This document shows positions 7,210 through 13,931 of a stretch of DNA of 13,931 nt, in pieces. The stretch spans positions 1 to 13,931 of the forward strand of contig VERS01000008.1 in the NCBI GenBank assembly GCA_018882545.1, read 5' to 3'. Each line of letters begins with the position of its first letter. The first letter of the stretch is position 1. The position numbers and the translations under genes were made by a program. Source of the DNA: Mycobacterium sp. GTDB lineage: Bacteria; Actinomycetota; Actinomycetes; Mycobacteriales; Mycobacteriaceae. The notes below the pieces were generated by a model. It was not told the DNA's origin, did not search any database, and was given only the letters and a program-made list of their open reading frames with translations.

Positions 7210-10200
7210 TCACGACGGCGAACCCACCAGCACGCCTTCCATCGCCCCGTCGGTGGTGACGAGCAGGCCCCGGCCCGGGGGGAGTTGCTGGGCGCTGGCG
7301 CGGCCGAACACCTTGACCGCCTGCGGATCGTTGTCCATGAACAACGTGGGTGTGCGCGAGCTGGCGAGCTTCTGCAGAAACGGGCTCATCGCCGAGACTC
7401 CCGCCCAGTTACCCGGCAGCCGCGTGGCGATCACATGCAGACCGATCTCTCGTCCGCGTTCGAGCAGATTCCACAACGGCGCCGTTGCGGCCTGCTTCAC
7501 GCCCAGCCCGTTGGGGCGGAGTTCGTGCTCGTCGTCGATCAGGACGAAGTGGTGCGGCCCTGACCAGGCCGGCCGGGCCAGGAGTTCCTCCTGGGTCAGA
7601 CCCGACGGTGGAAGCCGATCAGCCATGATCCCGGCGATGTGCTCCAGCACCCCGTCGATGTCATCGGCGGTGTAGGCGTAGGCCTCGACGTTGCGGTCAG
7701 GAATGCGACCGATCAGGCTGGTCTTCGGGTCGATGATGGTGATCCGCGCCTGCTGCGGGGACAACCGGGCCGTGATCGACTGTCCGATCGCGGCAAGGGT
7801 GCTGGTCTTGCCGCACCCCTGCCGCCCAACGATGAGAAGGTTCGGCGTCTGCCGACAGGGCATCGCCACCGGCTGCAGAGCACTCTCCCCGATGGCAAAC
7901 GGGATGTTGTACGGCTCGGCCGCTCCCTGCCCGGTATAGCCAGCGATGATCTGGCTCAACGCGATTCGCTCGGGTAGCCGCGCCAGGGAATCCACTTTGC
8001 CGGCGCCGGTCCGGGCGGCGATCGCACCGCCGACCTCACGGGTGGCCACCCGGTCACCGTCGGGCCCGAGGATCTCCGGCAGTCCGATCAGCAACTCGTG
8101 GCCGGTGCGGGTCACCCCGAATCCGGGCCGGTCCAGCGTCTGCCGCGCCGCCCGCCGGTGTTCCATCCCGGTACCCATCTGGGTTTCGTCGGGATTGCTC
8201 AAGCGGAGCTGGATGCGGGCGTTGGCCACGTTGAGAAGTGCCTGCTTCTGCCCGACGAGCCAACCGCTGGCGCTGGTCATGACGTGAATTCCGTACGAAA
8301 GACCCTGGCGCGCAATGGTGATCGCACGATCGCCGAGTCCGTTGTCCTTCTCGTACAGATCCCCGAAGTTGTCGATGACCAGGAAGACCTCGCCGAACCT
8401 GTCCTCCGGGTCGGTGGGTCCACCCGCCATGGCGCCGAACCGACGTTCCCGGAATTCGGCGACGTCGATCTGGTAGCGCTTGAAGGAGGCTTCCCTTGCC
8501 CGGATCACACCCTCGATCGTCGAGATGGTGCGTGACACGCCCTCGATATCGGTGATGCTGACCACGCCGGCCACATGCGGATAGCCCTCCAGCGGGTACA
8601 GCGCTGCCCCGAGGCAGAAGAAGCTGACCCGCTCCGGGCGGTACATCAGAGCGGCGGTGGTGACCAAGGTCATCAGCGTGGTGGATTTTCCCCGTTGGGC
8701 GGTCGCCACCACCATCACGTTGTCGACTTCGGCGTCGATGACGTGCACCCGTTGCGCGTGTTCCTCGGGGAAGTCCTCGACACCGACCGGGAAGACCAGG
8801 CCGGGGTTGTCTCCGTAGTCTTCCCACCACGGCTTCCCACGCCACATCTGCACCAGTTCGTCGGCCGTCGCACTGACCTCCAGTGGCGGCAGCCAAATCC
8901 GATGCGGCGGACGCGCCGGGTGGGAGACCAGCGACTCTCGGATGACGTCTAGGAGCTTCTTCCGCTTGAATCCGTCTGAGTGGTAGAGGTATTCGTCAGC
9001 CTGCTCAGGCTCGGCCGCGACGGCAAGGGCGGCGCTGTCGGACTGGCTGAGCGGCTGATACTCCCATGTCAGCGAAAGCGGACGGGTGAAACTCACCGAG
9101 ACCGTCGTATCGTCGCTCACCATTTTCTTGGGCACGACGAACGGCGCTGAGACATAGAAGCACCGGAACTGGTCGAGTTCCCGCGGGCCCACCTTGAGCA
9201 GAGCGTGGCCGTTGTCCTTGGAGGGCAGGTGCAGCGCGGCATCGCTGCCGATGACGTCGCGGGAATCCTCAGCCGTCTCGGCGCGTAATGCGACCCGGAA
9301 GGCGATGTTGCTCTTGACCTTGCTCAGCGAGGAGAGATCCAGCCGTTGACCGCCGAGTGTGAAGAAGATGTTGCAGCCGCGGCCCTCCTGACCGATGTGG
9401 ATCACCAGATCAATCCACTCCGGGTGGTGATGGAACAATTCGAGGTACTCGTCGATAATCACCAGCAGGATCGGCACCGGCTCGAGATCTCGGCCGGCCA
9501 ACCGCATTTCCTCGTACTCGTTCGCATCTCTGGCACCGGCGGACTTGAACAAGGCGTAACGGCGGGCCATTTCACCGTCGATCGCCTTGCGCATCCGTTC
9601 GGCCAGATGCCGGTCGTCCTTTCCGAGGTTGGACAGCGATCCTGCGACGTGCGGCAGTCCCGCAAGGTCCTGGGCGGCGGACTCAAACTTCATGTCCACG
9701 AAGATGACGATGAAGCTCTCCGGCGAGTGCGTCAACGCGATGCCGTTGCACAGCGCCAGGAAGTACTCCGATTTGCCGGACCCGGAGGTTCCGATCACCA
9801 CCGAGTGGAATCCGTATCCGCCGAAGTCCTTGGCCCGCAGGATGACATGTTGGATGTCACCGCCCGGTCGGACGCCCACCGGCACCATTGCCCACCGGGG
9901 GTCGCCACGGCCCCGGCTCTGCGCCCAGAGCCGGTCGACGTCGAGATCGCGCGGATCGCCGATTCCCAGGGCGCGAAGTAGTTCTGCGCCCTGGCTGTCG
10001 GTGTCGGATCGCTCGTCGGTGGACGACGCGGACCACCTCGCCAATGCCCGGGCATAGCGGTTGGCGGTGCTTTCGGCGAGCATGTCGGCAACCGCGTAGA
10101 AGGCGTCGCGGTGGCGTAACCGTCCCTCCCGCACCTCGAACCGCTCGTCGGCACTTGCGAATCCGACGCCCTCGCCGATACGGGTGGCCAGGCGCAACAC

Positions 10201-11286
10201 AGTGATTCCGGCCATCCCCTTTTGGCCCGTAACCGCTTCCCACTGGTCGGGAGTGCCGACGTTGTCATCGACGATGATCCAGTGCGGGCCCAGACCGGCT
10301 GAGCCGCTGTACTCCATTGGCGACAGCGTGGTGGTCGGGCTGAGCCCGCTCGGCGGCGCCCACGGGCCTCGGCCCTTCCGGTGCAATTCGGCGTCGAGTG
10401 CCTCCTCGAGGTCAGCCGGCGAGGCGAAGACCAGGCGCCGTAGGCCGCAGGCGTCAAACATCTCGTCGTGGTGGTTGTGCGGTAGCCACACCAACCAGGA
10501 CCACCGCTCGGGGTTGCGGGTGACCACCATCAGCTTGACCTCGGCCGGACTGTGGTAAACGGCCAGCGAACACAGTATCGAGCGGATCACCGCGTGCAGC
10601 TCCGCGGTGTTCTCGCCGATGAAGCTGAATCCGGGGCGGGACCGCAGACTGAGGACTTTGCCGATGTCGCGAATCTTGCTCTGCTCCAGAATGAAATCCC
10701 GCAGCGCCCGGCCCGTCACCGGTTCGAGTTCCTCGCCGATCGGCACCTCGGGCCACTGCAGCGAGACGGCCGAGTCTGCAGTCGACTGCACCCCGATACC
10801 GAGCCGAACGTCGAGGAAGTCCGAATCGCCGGGTCGGCGCTCCCACATCCGCGGGCCGCCGATGACGGTGTCGAAGCGCGTCGGATCGCCGTGGACGTAG
10901 AGCTGGCTGCGGCGCTGCTGTTGAGCGGCGCGTTGGATTTCGTCCCGGTCCTCGTCGAGTTGGCGAAGGTAGCTTCGGCGCTGCTTCTCCTGTTCGCCCC
11001 AACTGATGCGCCGGCCCCGGCCGAAGCGTCCGCTGAACATCATCGCGGCGAAGGCGACCAGGCCGATCAGGGGGAAAAGTCCGGCCTGCAGCGACCGGAC
11101 CCCCGAGGCGTACATCACCACCAGCGTGCCGATGATCGCGACGAGAAGAGCCGGCGCGGCGATCATGAGCAGGATGTTGCGCGGCTCGCGCTCAGGCAGC
11201 GCCAGCGGCGGATCCACCATCACCCGGACCGGTGTGACCGTCGGCGCGGCCTTGCGCGGACCGCGGACGAACCCCTTCTTGGACAC
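7210..11286 (-). CDS. eccC2: ESX (type VII) secretion ATPase EccC, ESX-2-like, single chain
   Basis: A 1358-aa FtsK/SpoIIIE-type motor that recognises and drives substrates through the ESX inner-membrane complex. Order: two membrane helices (about 38-60 and 66-85), a cytoplasmic stalk region, then three ATPase domains. Domain 1 has Walker A GTSGSGKS (499-506) and Walker B IIDEY (D612, E613). Domain 2 has TAQRGKST (862-869) and Walker B LVIDNF (D972, N973). Domain 3 has GRQGCGKT (1154-1161) and LIDDE (D1251, D1252). The N-terminus SKKGF and wording such as AGARDANEYEEMRLAGRD match the ESX-2 branch as I know it. The GTG at 11286 is chosen: it follows the eccB stop by 2 nt, with a G-rich ribosome site, and starts the family sequence. 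The frame runs 62 codons further upstream, but those are Arg/Gly-rich shadow of eccB. Confidence 0.95.
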   Translation of the reverse strand: MSKKGFVRGPRKAAPTVTPVRVMVDPPLALPEREPRNILLMIAAPALLVAIIGTLVVMYASGVRSLQAGLFPLIGLVAFAAMMFSGRFGRGRRISWGEQEKQRRSYLRQLDEDRDEIQRAAQQQRRSQLYVHGDPTRFDTVIGGPRMWERRPGDSDFLDVRLGIGVQSTADSAVSLQWPEVPIGEELEPVTGRALRDFILEQSKIRDIGKVLSLRSRPGFSFIGENTAELHAVIRSILCSLAVYHSPAEVKLMVVTRNPERWSWLVWLPHNHHDEMFDACGLRRLVFASPADLEEALDAELHRKGRGPWAPPSGLSPTTTLSPMEYSGSAGLGPHWIIVDDNVGTPDQWEAVTGQKGMAGITVLRLATRIGEGVGFASADERFEVREGRLRHRDAFYAVADMLAESTANRYARALARWSASSTDERSDTDSQGAELLRALGIGDPRDLDVDRLWAQSRGRGDPRWAMVPVGVRPGGDIQHVILRAKDFGGYGFHSVVIGTSGSGKSEYFLALCNGIALTHSPESFIVIFVDMKFESAAQDLAGLPHVAGSLSNLGKDDRHLAERMRKAIDGEMARRYALFKSAGARDANEYEEMRLAGRDLEPVPILLVIIDEYLELFHHHPEWIDLVIHIGQEGRGCNIFFTLGGQRLDLSSLSKVKSNIAFRVALRAETAEDSRDVIGSDAALHLPSKDNGHALLKVGPRELDQFRCFYVSAPFVVPKKMVSDDTTVSVSFTRPLSLTWEYQPLSQSDSAALAVAAEPEQADEYLYHSDGFKRKKLLDVIRESLVSHPARPPHRIWLPPLEVSATADELVQMWRGKPWWEDYGDNPGLVFPVGVEDFPEEHAQRVHVIDAEVDNVMVVATAQRGKSTTLMTLVTTAALMYRPERVSFFCLGAALYPLEGYPHVAGVVSITDIEGVSRTISTIEGVIRAREASFKRYQIDVAEFRERRFGAMAGGPTDPEDRFGEVFLVIDNFGDLYEKDNGLGDRAITIARQGLSYGIHVMTSASGWLVGQKQALLNVANARIQLRLSNPDETQMGTGMEHRRAARQTLDRPGFGVTRTGHELLIGLPEILGPDGDRVATREVGGAIAARTGAGKVDSLARLPERIALSQIIAGYTGQGAAEPYNIPFAIGESALQPVAMPCRQTPNLLIVGRQGCGKTSTLAAIGQSITARLSPQQARITIIDPKTSLIGRIPDRNVEAYAYTADDIDGVLEHIAGIMADRLPPSGLTQEELLARPAWSGPHHFVLIDDEHELRPNGLGVKQAATAPLWNLLERGREIGLHVIATRLPGNWAGVSAMSPFLQKLASSRTPTLFMDNDPQAVKVFGRASAQQLPPGRGLLVTTDGAMEGVLVGSPS

Positions 11287-11288
11287 CG

Positions 11289-12764
11289 CTAGCCCCCCGG
11301 GCCCGCGGGAAGCGCGGCCGCGTCGCCGCCCGGCTCGATGGCGTCGCGGGCTACCAGGGCGGCGGCCCGCCCGACGGCGGGGCCGGCGGCAAACGTCCGG
11401 ACTATCGGCCACGGTGCCTGCACCGCGCGACCGGGGTCGATTCCCAAGGCGTGCAGGGTTTCCTGGTCCCATTCGATCCCGTACCGCACCCCCTGGGCGG
11501 AGACCCAGTACAAGCTCTCGCGGGTGTCGGACGCGGGGGCACCGCCCGTTGTGGCGACGAAGGTCGCGGCGCCGGGCAGGATCAGCGTCTGCTGCGCCTC
11601 GACGGAGTCGTGGGCGTTGCGCACCAGGGCGACGATCCGGGAGTCCTGGCTCTGCGGCACCGGAAGGCCGCGGCCGCTGTACACGGCTACGGCGGCCTGC
11701 GGATCCCCCGTGGTCTTCTGCCAGCTGACACAGCTGACCGGATTGGCGTCGGTGTCGACGAAATCGAGTCTGCCGGTCGGATAGAAGTCCACGTCGAGCA
11801 CCTCCACCTCCGGGATGGCGACCAGGGTGTCCGGGGAAACCAGTTGCGGAGCGGTGGCGCCCTGACTGTCGGCGGTGCGCAGCAGGTCGGCCACGAAGGC
11901 GGTGATCTTCTGAACGCCGGTGGGCAGCAGGACGTAGAAGTCGCTGTTCTCCCCGGCGGCGTCGCGGGTCTGGAGAATCCTTCCGACCACCGAATCGGGC
12001 AGCAGTCTGGACCGCGTCCCGGCCTCGGGAATCACCGGTACCGTCAGCGGTTCGGTGGCGGGCATCGCGTCGAAGAGTGCACCGGACATCTCGACCGGCC
12101 GCGTCACTGCGGGATCGATCCCGAGATTGAAGGTGACCGAACGATCGGCGGGGTCGATGCGGGTGCGCTGCCCATTCCAGACCAGATAGGTCGACCCGCG
12201 GTGGGTGGCCAGCAGCGCCTGGCTTGCGGTCATCGGTGCGGCGCGGTCCTGGGATAGCCGGCCGGCGATGGCGGTGACCAGGGTGGCCGCACCACTGCCC
12301 CGCTCCGGGGCGGTGTCACAGACCGCCCAGGCCGACAGCGGGTTACCGGAGACCGGCAGGTCGTCGGGAATCCCCGGGATGCCGATCAGCGGTCCCGTCG
12401 GATACTTCCCGATCTCGGCGGCCTTCACCCAACTGGGGGAGGCGGCGCTGCCGGTGGCCAGGCGTGCCGAGGTCAGGTTGAGCGCCGGGTAGAGGCGTCC
12501 GTCGATCCGGGCGTACAACGCGCCGGTGTCCCGGTTGCCGACGATGGCGGACTGTCCGACCAGCCCGGCGGGCTTGATGACATTGAGCAAGGCCATCCAG
12601 GCGCAACCGAGCACGACGAAGACGACGGAGAGCGCCAGGGCAGCCTGCTGCTTGCGGTCATCATGCTTCATCCGGACCGAGAAACGGGTGAGCGCAGCGC
12701 GCAACCTTCGGTTGTAGAAAAGGTGGCCGGAATTCTGGTCCCTGTTGGAGAGATTCAGCGGCAC
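11289..12764 (-). CDS. eccB2: ESX secretion core component EccB, ESX-2-like
   Basis: A 491-aa membrane protein with a short cytoplasmic N-terminus, one membrane helix (about 41-62) and a large periplasmic domain that forms the periplasmic part of the ESX core complex. Recognised by the N-terminal SNRDQNSGHLFYNRRL (6-21), the DRDTGALYARI-like and LYPALNLTSARL (91-102) segments, and a pair of periplasmic cysteines (C149 in AWAVCDT, C345 in VSCVSW) that normally form a disulfide. Length is close to mycobacterial EccB2 (about 495 aa). The start is GTG at 12764, with little ribosome site, in a repeat-rich 40-nt gap after the YbaB-like gene. It ends 2 nt before eccC, so the two are translationally coupled. 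Confidence 0.93.
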   Translation of the reverse strand: MPLNLSNRDQNSGHLFYNRRLRAALTRFSVRMKHDDRKQQAALALSVVFVVLGCAWMALLNVIKPAGLVGQSAIVGNRDTGALYARIDGRLYPALNLTSARLATGSAASPSWVKAAEIGKYPTGPLIGIPGIPDDLPVSGNPLSAWAVCDTAPERGSGAATLVTAIAGRLSQDRAAPMTASQALLATHRGSTYLVWNGQRTRIDPADRSVTFNLGIDPAVTRPVEMSGALFDAMPATEPLTVPVIPEAGTRSRLLPDSVVGRILQTRDAAGENSDFYVLLPTGVQKITAFVADLLRTADSQGATAPQLVSPDTLVAIPEVEVLDVDFYPTGRLDFVDTDANPVSCVSWQKTTGDPQAAVAVYSGRGLPVPQSQDSRIVALVRNAHDSVEAQQTLILPGAATFVATTGGAPASDTRESLYWVSAQGVRYGIEWDQETLHALGIDPGRAVQAPWPIVRTFAAGPAVGRAAALVARDAIEPGGDAAALPAGPGG

Positions 12765-12776
12765 CGGCGTCGTCCC

Positions 12777-12812
12777 GGGTTCATCGCAGGGTTCGTGGCA
12801 GGGTTCATCGCA
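12777..12812. repeat. three tandem 12-bp repeats at the YbaB-like/eccB junction
   Basis: Three abutting 12-mers: gggttcatcgca, gggttcgtggca, gggttcatcgca. The first and third are identical and the middle one differs at two positions. The block overlaps the last codons of the upstream gene and fills most of the gap before the eccB start. On the minus strand each outer copy carries an ATG; the upstream one overlaps the TGA of the preceding gene (ATGA). Confidence 0.85.
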
Positions 12813-13122
12813 GTTCGCCGCCGTACCGGGCCTGGTAGTCCTCCTCGACTTCGGCCCGCAGCGCCGCGAAGGCGGTGTTCATCCGCGCGGCCAGTTCGGT
12901 ATGGGTGTAGTGCGCCGTGACTCCCGGCTGCAGCACAAGGCCGACGAGTTTGCCGTCGGAGTCGGCGACGGCCCGAACATCACCCATGTCGACGCTGTAG
13001 TTGACCGTCTCCGCCTGGGCGACGAGGGCTTCCCAGCGGTCGGCGGCCTCGGCGAGATCGCGCAGGACCGCGTCGACGATCTCCTTGTCGCTAACCCACG
13101 AACCCTCCCCGGTTCCCTGCAT
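12805..13122 (-). CDS. YbaB/EbfC-like small protein, EspL-like, first gene of the ESX operon
   Basis: A 105-aa protein resembling the YbaB/EbfC family: an N-terminal helix (DKEIVDAVLRDLAEAADRWEALVAQAE), a central small beta-sheet (VNYSVDMGDVRAVADSDGKLVGLVLQP in substance) and a C-terminal helix (THTELAARMNTAFAALRAEVEEDYQ). YbaB proteins are dimeric and some bind DNA. EspL of ESX-1 is a family member of similar size, so a role as an ESX accessory factor or chaperone partner is plausible but not shown. The ATG at 13122 is favoured because a good promoter places the transcript start on that very base. There is no upstream ribosome site, as expected for a leaderless message. It precedes eccB by 40 nt. 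Confidence 0.7.
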   Translation of the reverse strand: MQGTGEGSWVSDKEIVDAVLRDLAEAADRWEALVAQAETVNYSVDMGDVRAVADSDGKLVGLVLQPGVTAHYTHTELAARMNTAFAALRAEVEEDYQARYGGELR

Positions 13123-13128
13123 TCCGAC

Positions 13129-13157
13129 AGTATGGCCAGCTTGTTCAACTGCGTCAA
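13129..13157 (-). promoter_or_regulatory. leaderless housekeeping-type promoter of the ESX operon
   Basis: On the minus strand: -35 TTGACG (13157-13152), a 17-nt spacer and -10 CATACT (13134-13129). The A of the start ATG (13122) lies 7 nt beyond the -10 box, so transcription should begin at the start codon. This is a common layout in mycobacteria and explains the missing Shine-Dalgarno. Confidence 0.65.
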
Positions 13158-13165
13158 TTCAGCAT

Positions 13166-13201
13166 GAACAGGCCCTGGGGGCGGAGTCGCAGAACAGGCC
13201 C
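13166..13201. repeat. two direct repeats of GAACAGGCCC upstream of the ESX promoter
   Basis: Identical 10-mers at 13166-13175 and 13192-13201, 26 bp apart, lying about 44-53 and 70-79 bp upstream of the predicted transcript start. The position suits an activator, but chance in GC-rich DNA is possible. Confidence 0.4.
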
Positions 13202-13372
13202 GAGCAACCTCGGCGAACTGCGCGGAGTCGGGGTTGGTTCCGCCTCCATCCCGGCACGCCGCCCGCGCGCCCCGACCCTGCTCACGCCCGCCGGGCGCCC
13301 GCCGGATCCGCGTCATCCATAACGTCGGTTATTTGCTGGCTCAGGTATCCGCGCCGGTCCCCGCGGGCGCCC

Positions 13373-13399
13373 CTGTCGCACCCCGTAGCTCGATAGGGT
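13373..13399 (+). promoter_or_regulatory. possible promoter of the LLM oxidoreductase gene
   Basis: A -10-like TAGGGT (13394-13399) lies 7 nt before the GTG at 13407, which would again give a leaderless or nearly leaderless transcript. The -35 region (CTGTCG, 13373-13378) is poor. Weak evidence. Confidence 0.25.
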
Positions 13400-13406
13400 G
13401 GCGAGG

Positions 13407-13931
13407 GTGCGATTCGCCTTCAAGACCGCCACCCAGAACACCACCTGGCCCGACATGCTGGCGGTGTGGCGGGCCGCCGACGGGATCGAGGTCTACGAGT
13501 CCGGTTGGACCTTCGACCACTTCTACCCGATCTTCTCCGACCCGGCCGGACCGTGCCTGGAGGGCTGGACCGCACTGACCGCGCTGGCGCAGGCCACCAC
13601 CCGGTTGCGGCTGGGCACGCTGGTGACGGGCATCCACCACCGCCACCCCGCAGTGCTGGCCAATATGGCCGCCGCGCTGGACGTGATCTCCGACGGACGG
13701 CTGGAACTGGGACTCGGTGCCGGCTGGAACGAGGAGGAGTCCGGGGCCTACGGCATCGAACTGGGCACGCTCAAGCAGCGATTCGACCGGTTCGACGAGG
13801 CATGTCAGGTGCTGATCGGCCTGCTCAGCCAGGAGACCTTCGACTTCGACGGCGCGTTCTATCGGCTCAGCGCGGCGCGTAACTCGCCGAAGGGCCCGCA
13901 GCAGCCGCACCCGCCGGACTGCATCGGCGGT
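13407..13931 (+). CDS. LLM-class flavin/F420-dependent oxidoreductase (3' end outside window)
   Basis: The first 175 codons of a luciferase-like TIM-barrel protein, open to the window edge. It shows an N-terminal beta strand RFAFKTATQNTTW, the E-S-G-W-T-FDHFYP segment (about 31-40) typical of F420-dependent members, and RLRLGTLVTGIHHRHPAVLANMAA followed by the hallmark LGLGAGWNEEE near 104-114. F420 or FMN could be the cofactor; the GAGWNEEE form is most common in F420-dependent enzymes of mycobacteria. Substrate cannot be predicted. Start is GTG at 13407, with GTG at 13398 as an in-frame alternative. It is divergent from the ESX operon and shares a 284-bp intergenic region with it. It belongs to a different branch from SfnG in this window. 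Confidence 0.85.
   Translation, partial: MRFAFKTATQNTTWPDMLAVWRAADGIEVYESGWTFDHFYPIFSDPAGPCLEGWTALTALAQATTRLRLGTLVTGIHHRHPAVLANMAAALDVISDGRLELGLGAGWNEEESGAYGIELGTLKQRFDRFDEACQVLIGLLSQETFDFDGAFYRLSAARNSPKGPQQPHPPDCIGG

Noticed and set aside
11287..11472. 62-codon N-terminal extension of eccC
   Set aside because: Arg/Gly-rich, overlaps the eccB 3' end in another frame, and the family N-terminus (SKKGF) starts at the GTG 2 nt after the eccB stop.
12879..13316. Minus-strand frame overlapping the YbaB-like gene
   Set aside because: Arg/Pro/Ser-rich shadow frame; the YbaB-like frame has the family pattern and a matching promoter.
13466..13882. Plus-strand open frame inside the LLM oxidoreductase
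   Set aside because: Arg-rich shadow; the correct frame from 13407 carries the LLM motifs and stays open to the window edge.

Overview
This is a high-GC actinobacterial window, almost certainly from a Mycobacterium-type organism. The evidence is strongly G/C-ending codons, GTG and TTG starts, a type VII (ESX) secretion operon whose EccB and EccC read like the mycobacterial ESX-2 proteins, an F420-type LLM oxidoreductase, and a leaderless promoter. ESX-2 would point to the slow-growing lineage, but that part is inference.

Region 1 (1-3382, plus strand) is a tight sulfur operon: a SufS-type cysteine desulfurase with a long Pro-rich, low-complexity N-terminal extension, then cysK (cysteine synthase) and cysE (serine O-acetyltransferase). 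The extended desulfurase next to cysK/cysE is the signature of a family 2A encapsulin nanocompartment locus. In such loci the desulfurase is packed into the shell through its N-terminal extension. The shell gene itself is not in the window; I expect it just upstream, because the window opens directly on the cargo gene. CysE and CysK make cysteine, and the desulfurase strips its sulfur, presumably inside the shell.

Region 2 (3383-6917) is a further sulfur neighbourhood: a small DUF4395 membrane protein followed by a decayed or frameshifted coding remnant; sfnG (dimethylsulfone monooxygenase) divergent from an NAD(P)H:FMN reductase across an 87-bp gap with a 22-bp dyad; and a coupled cysteine dioxygenase/rhodanese pair. 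Together these genes cover organosulfur scavenging (SfnG plus reductase), cysteine synthesis, cysteine desulfuration, cysteine oxidation and sulfane-sulfur transfer.

Region 3 (7210-13157, minus strand) is an ESX operon of three genes: a YbaB/EspL-like small protein, eccB and a single-chain eccC with three ATPase domains. It is driven by a clear leaderless promoter. After eccC the expected PE/PPE, esx, espG, eccD, mycP, eccE and eccA genes are absent and the sulfur genes begin. The ESX locus is therefore split or truncated here. At the right edge a divergent LLM-family flavin/F420 oxidoreductase runs off the window.
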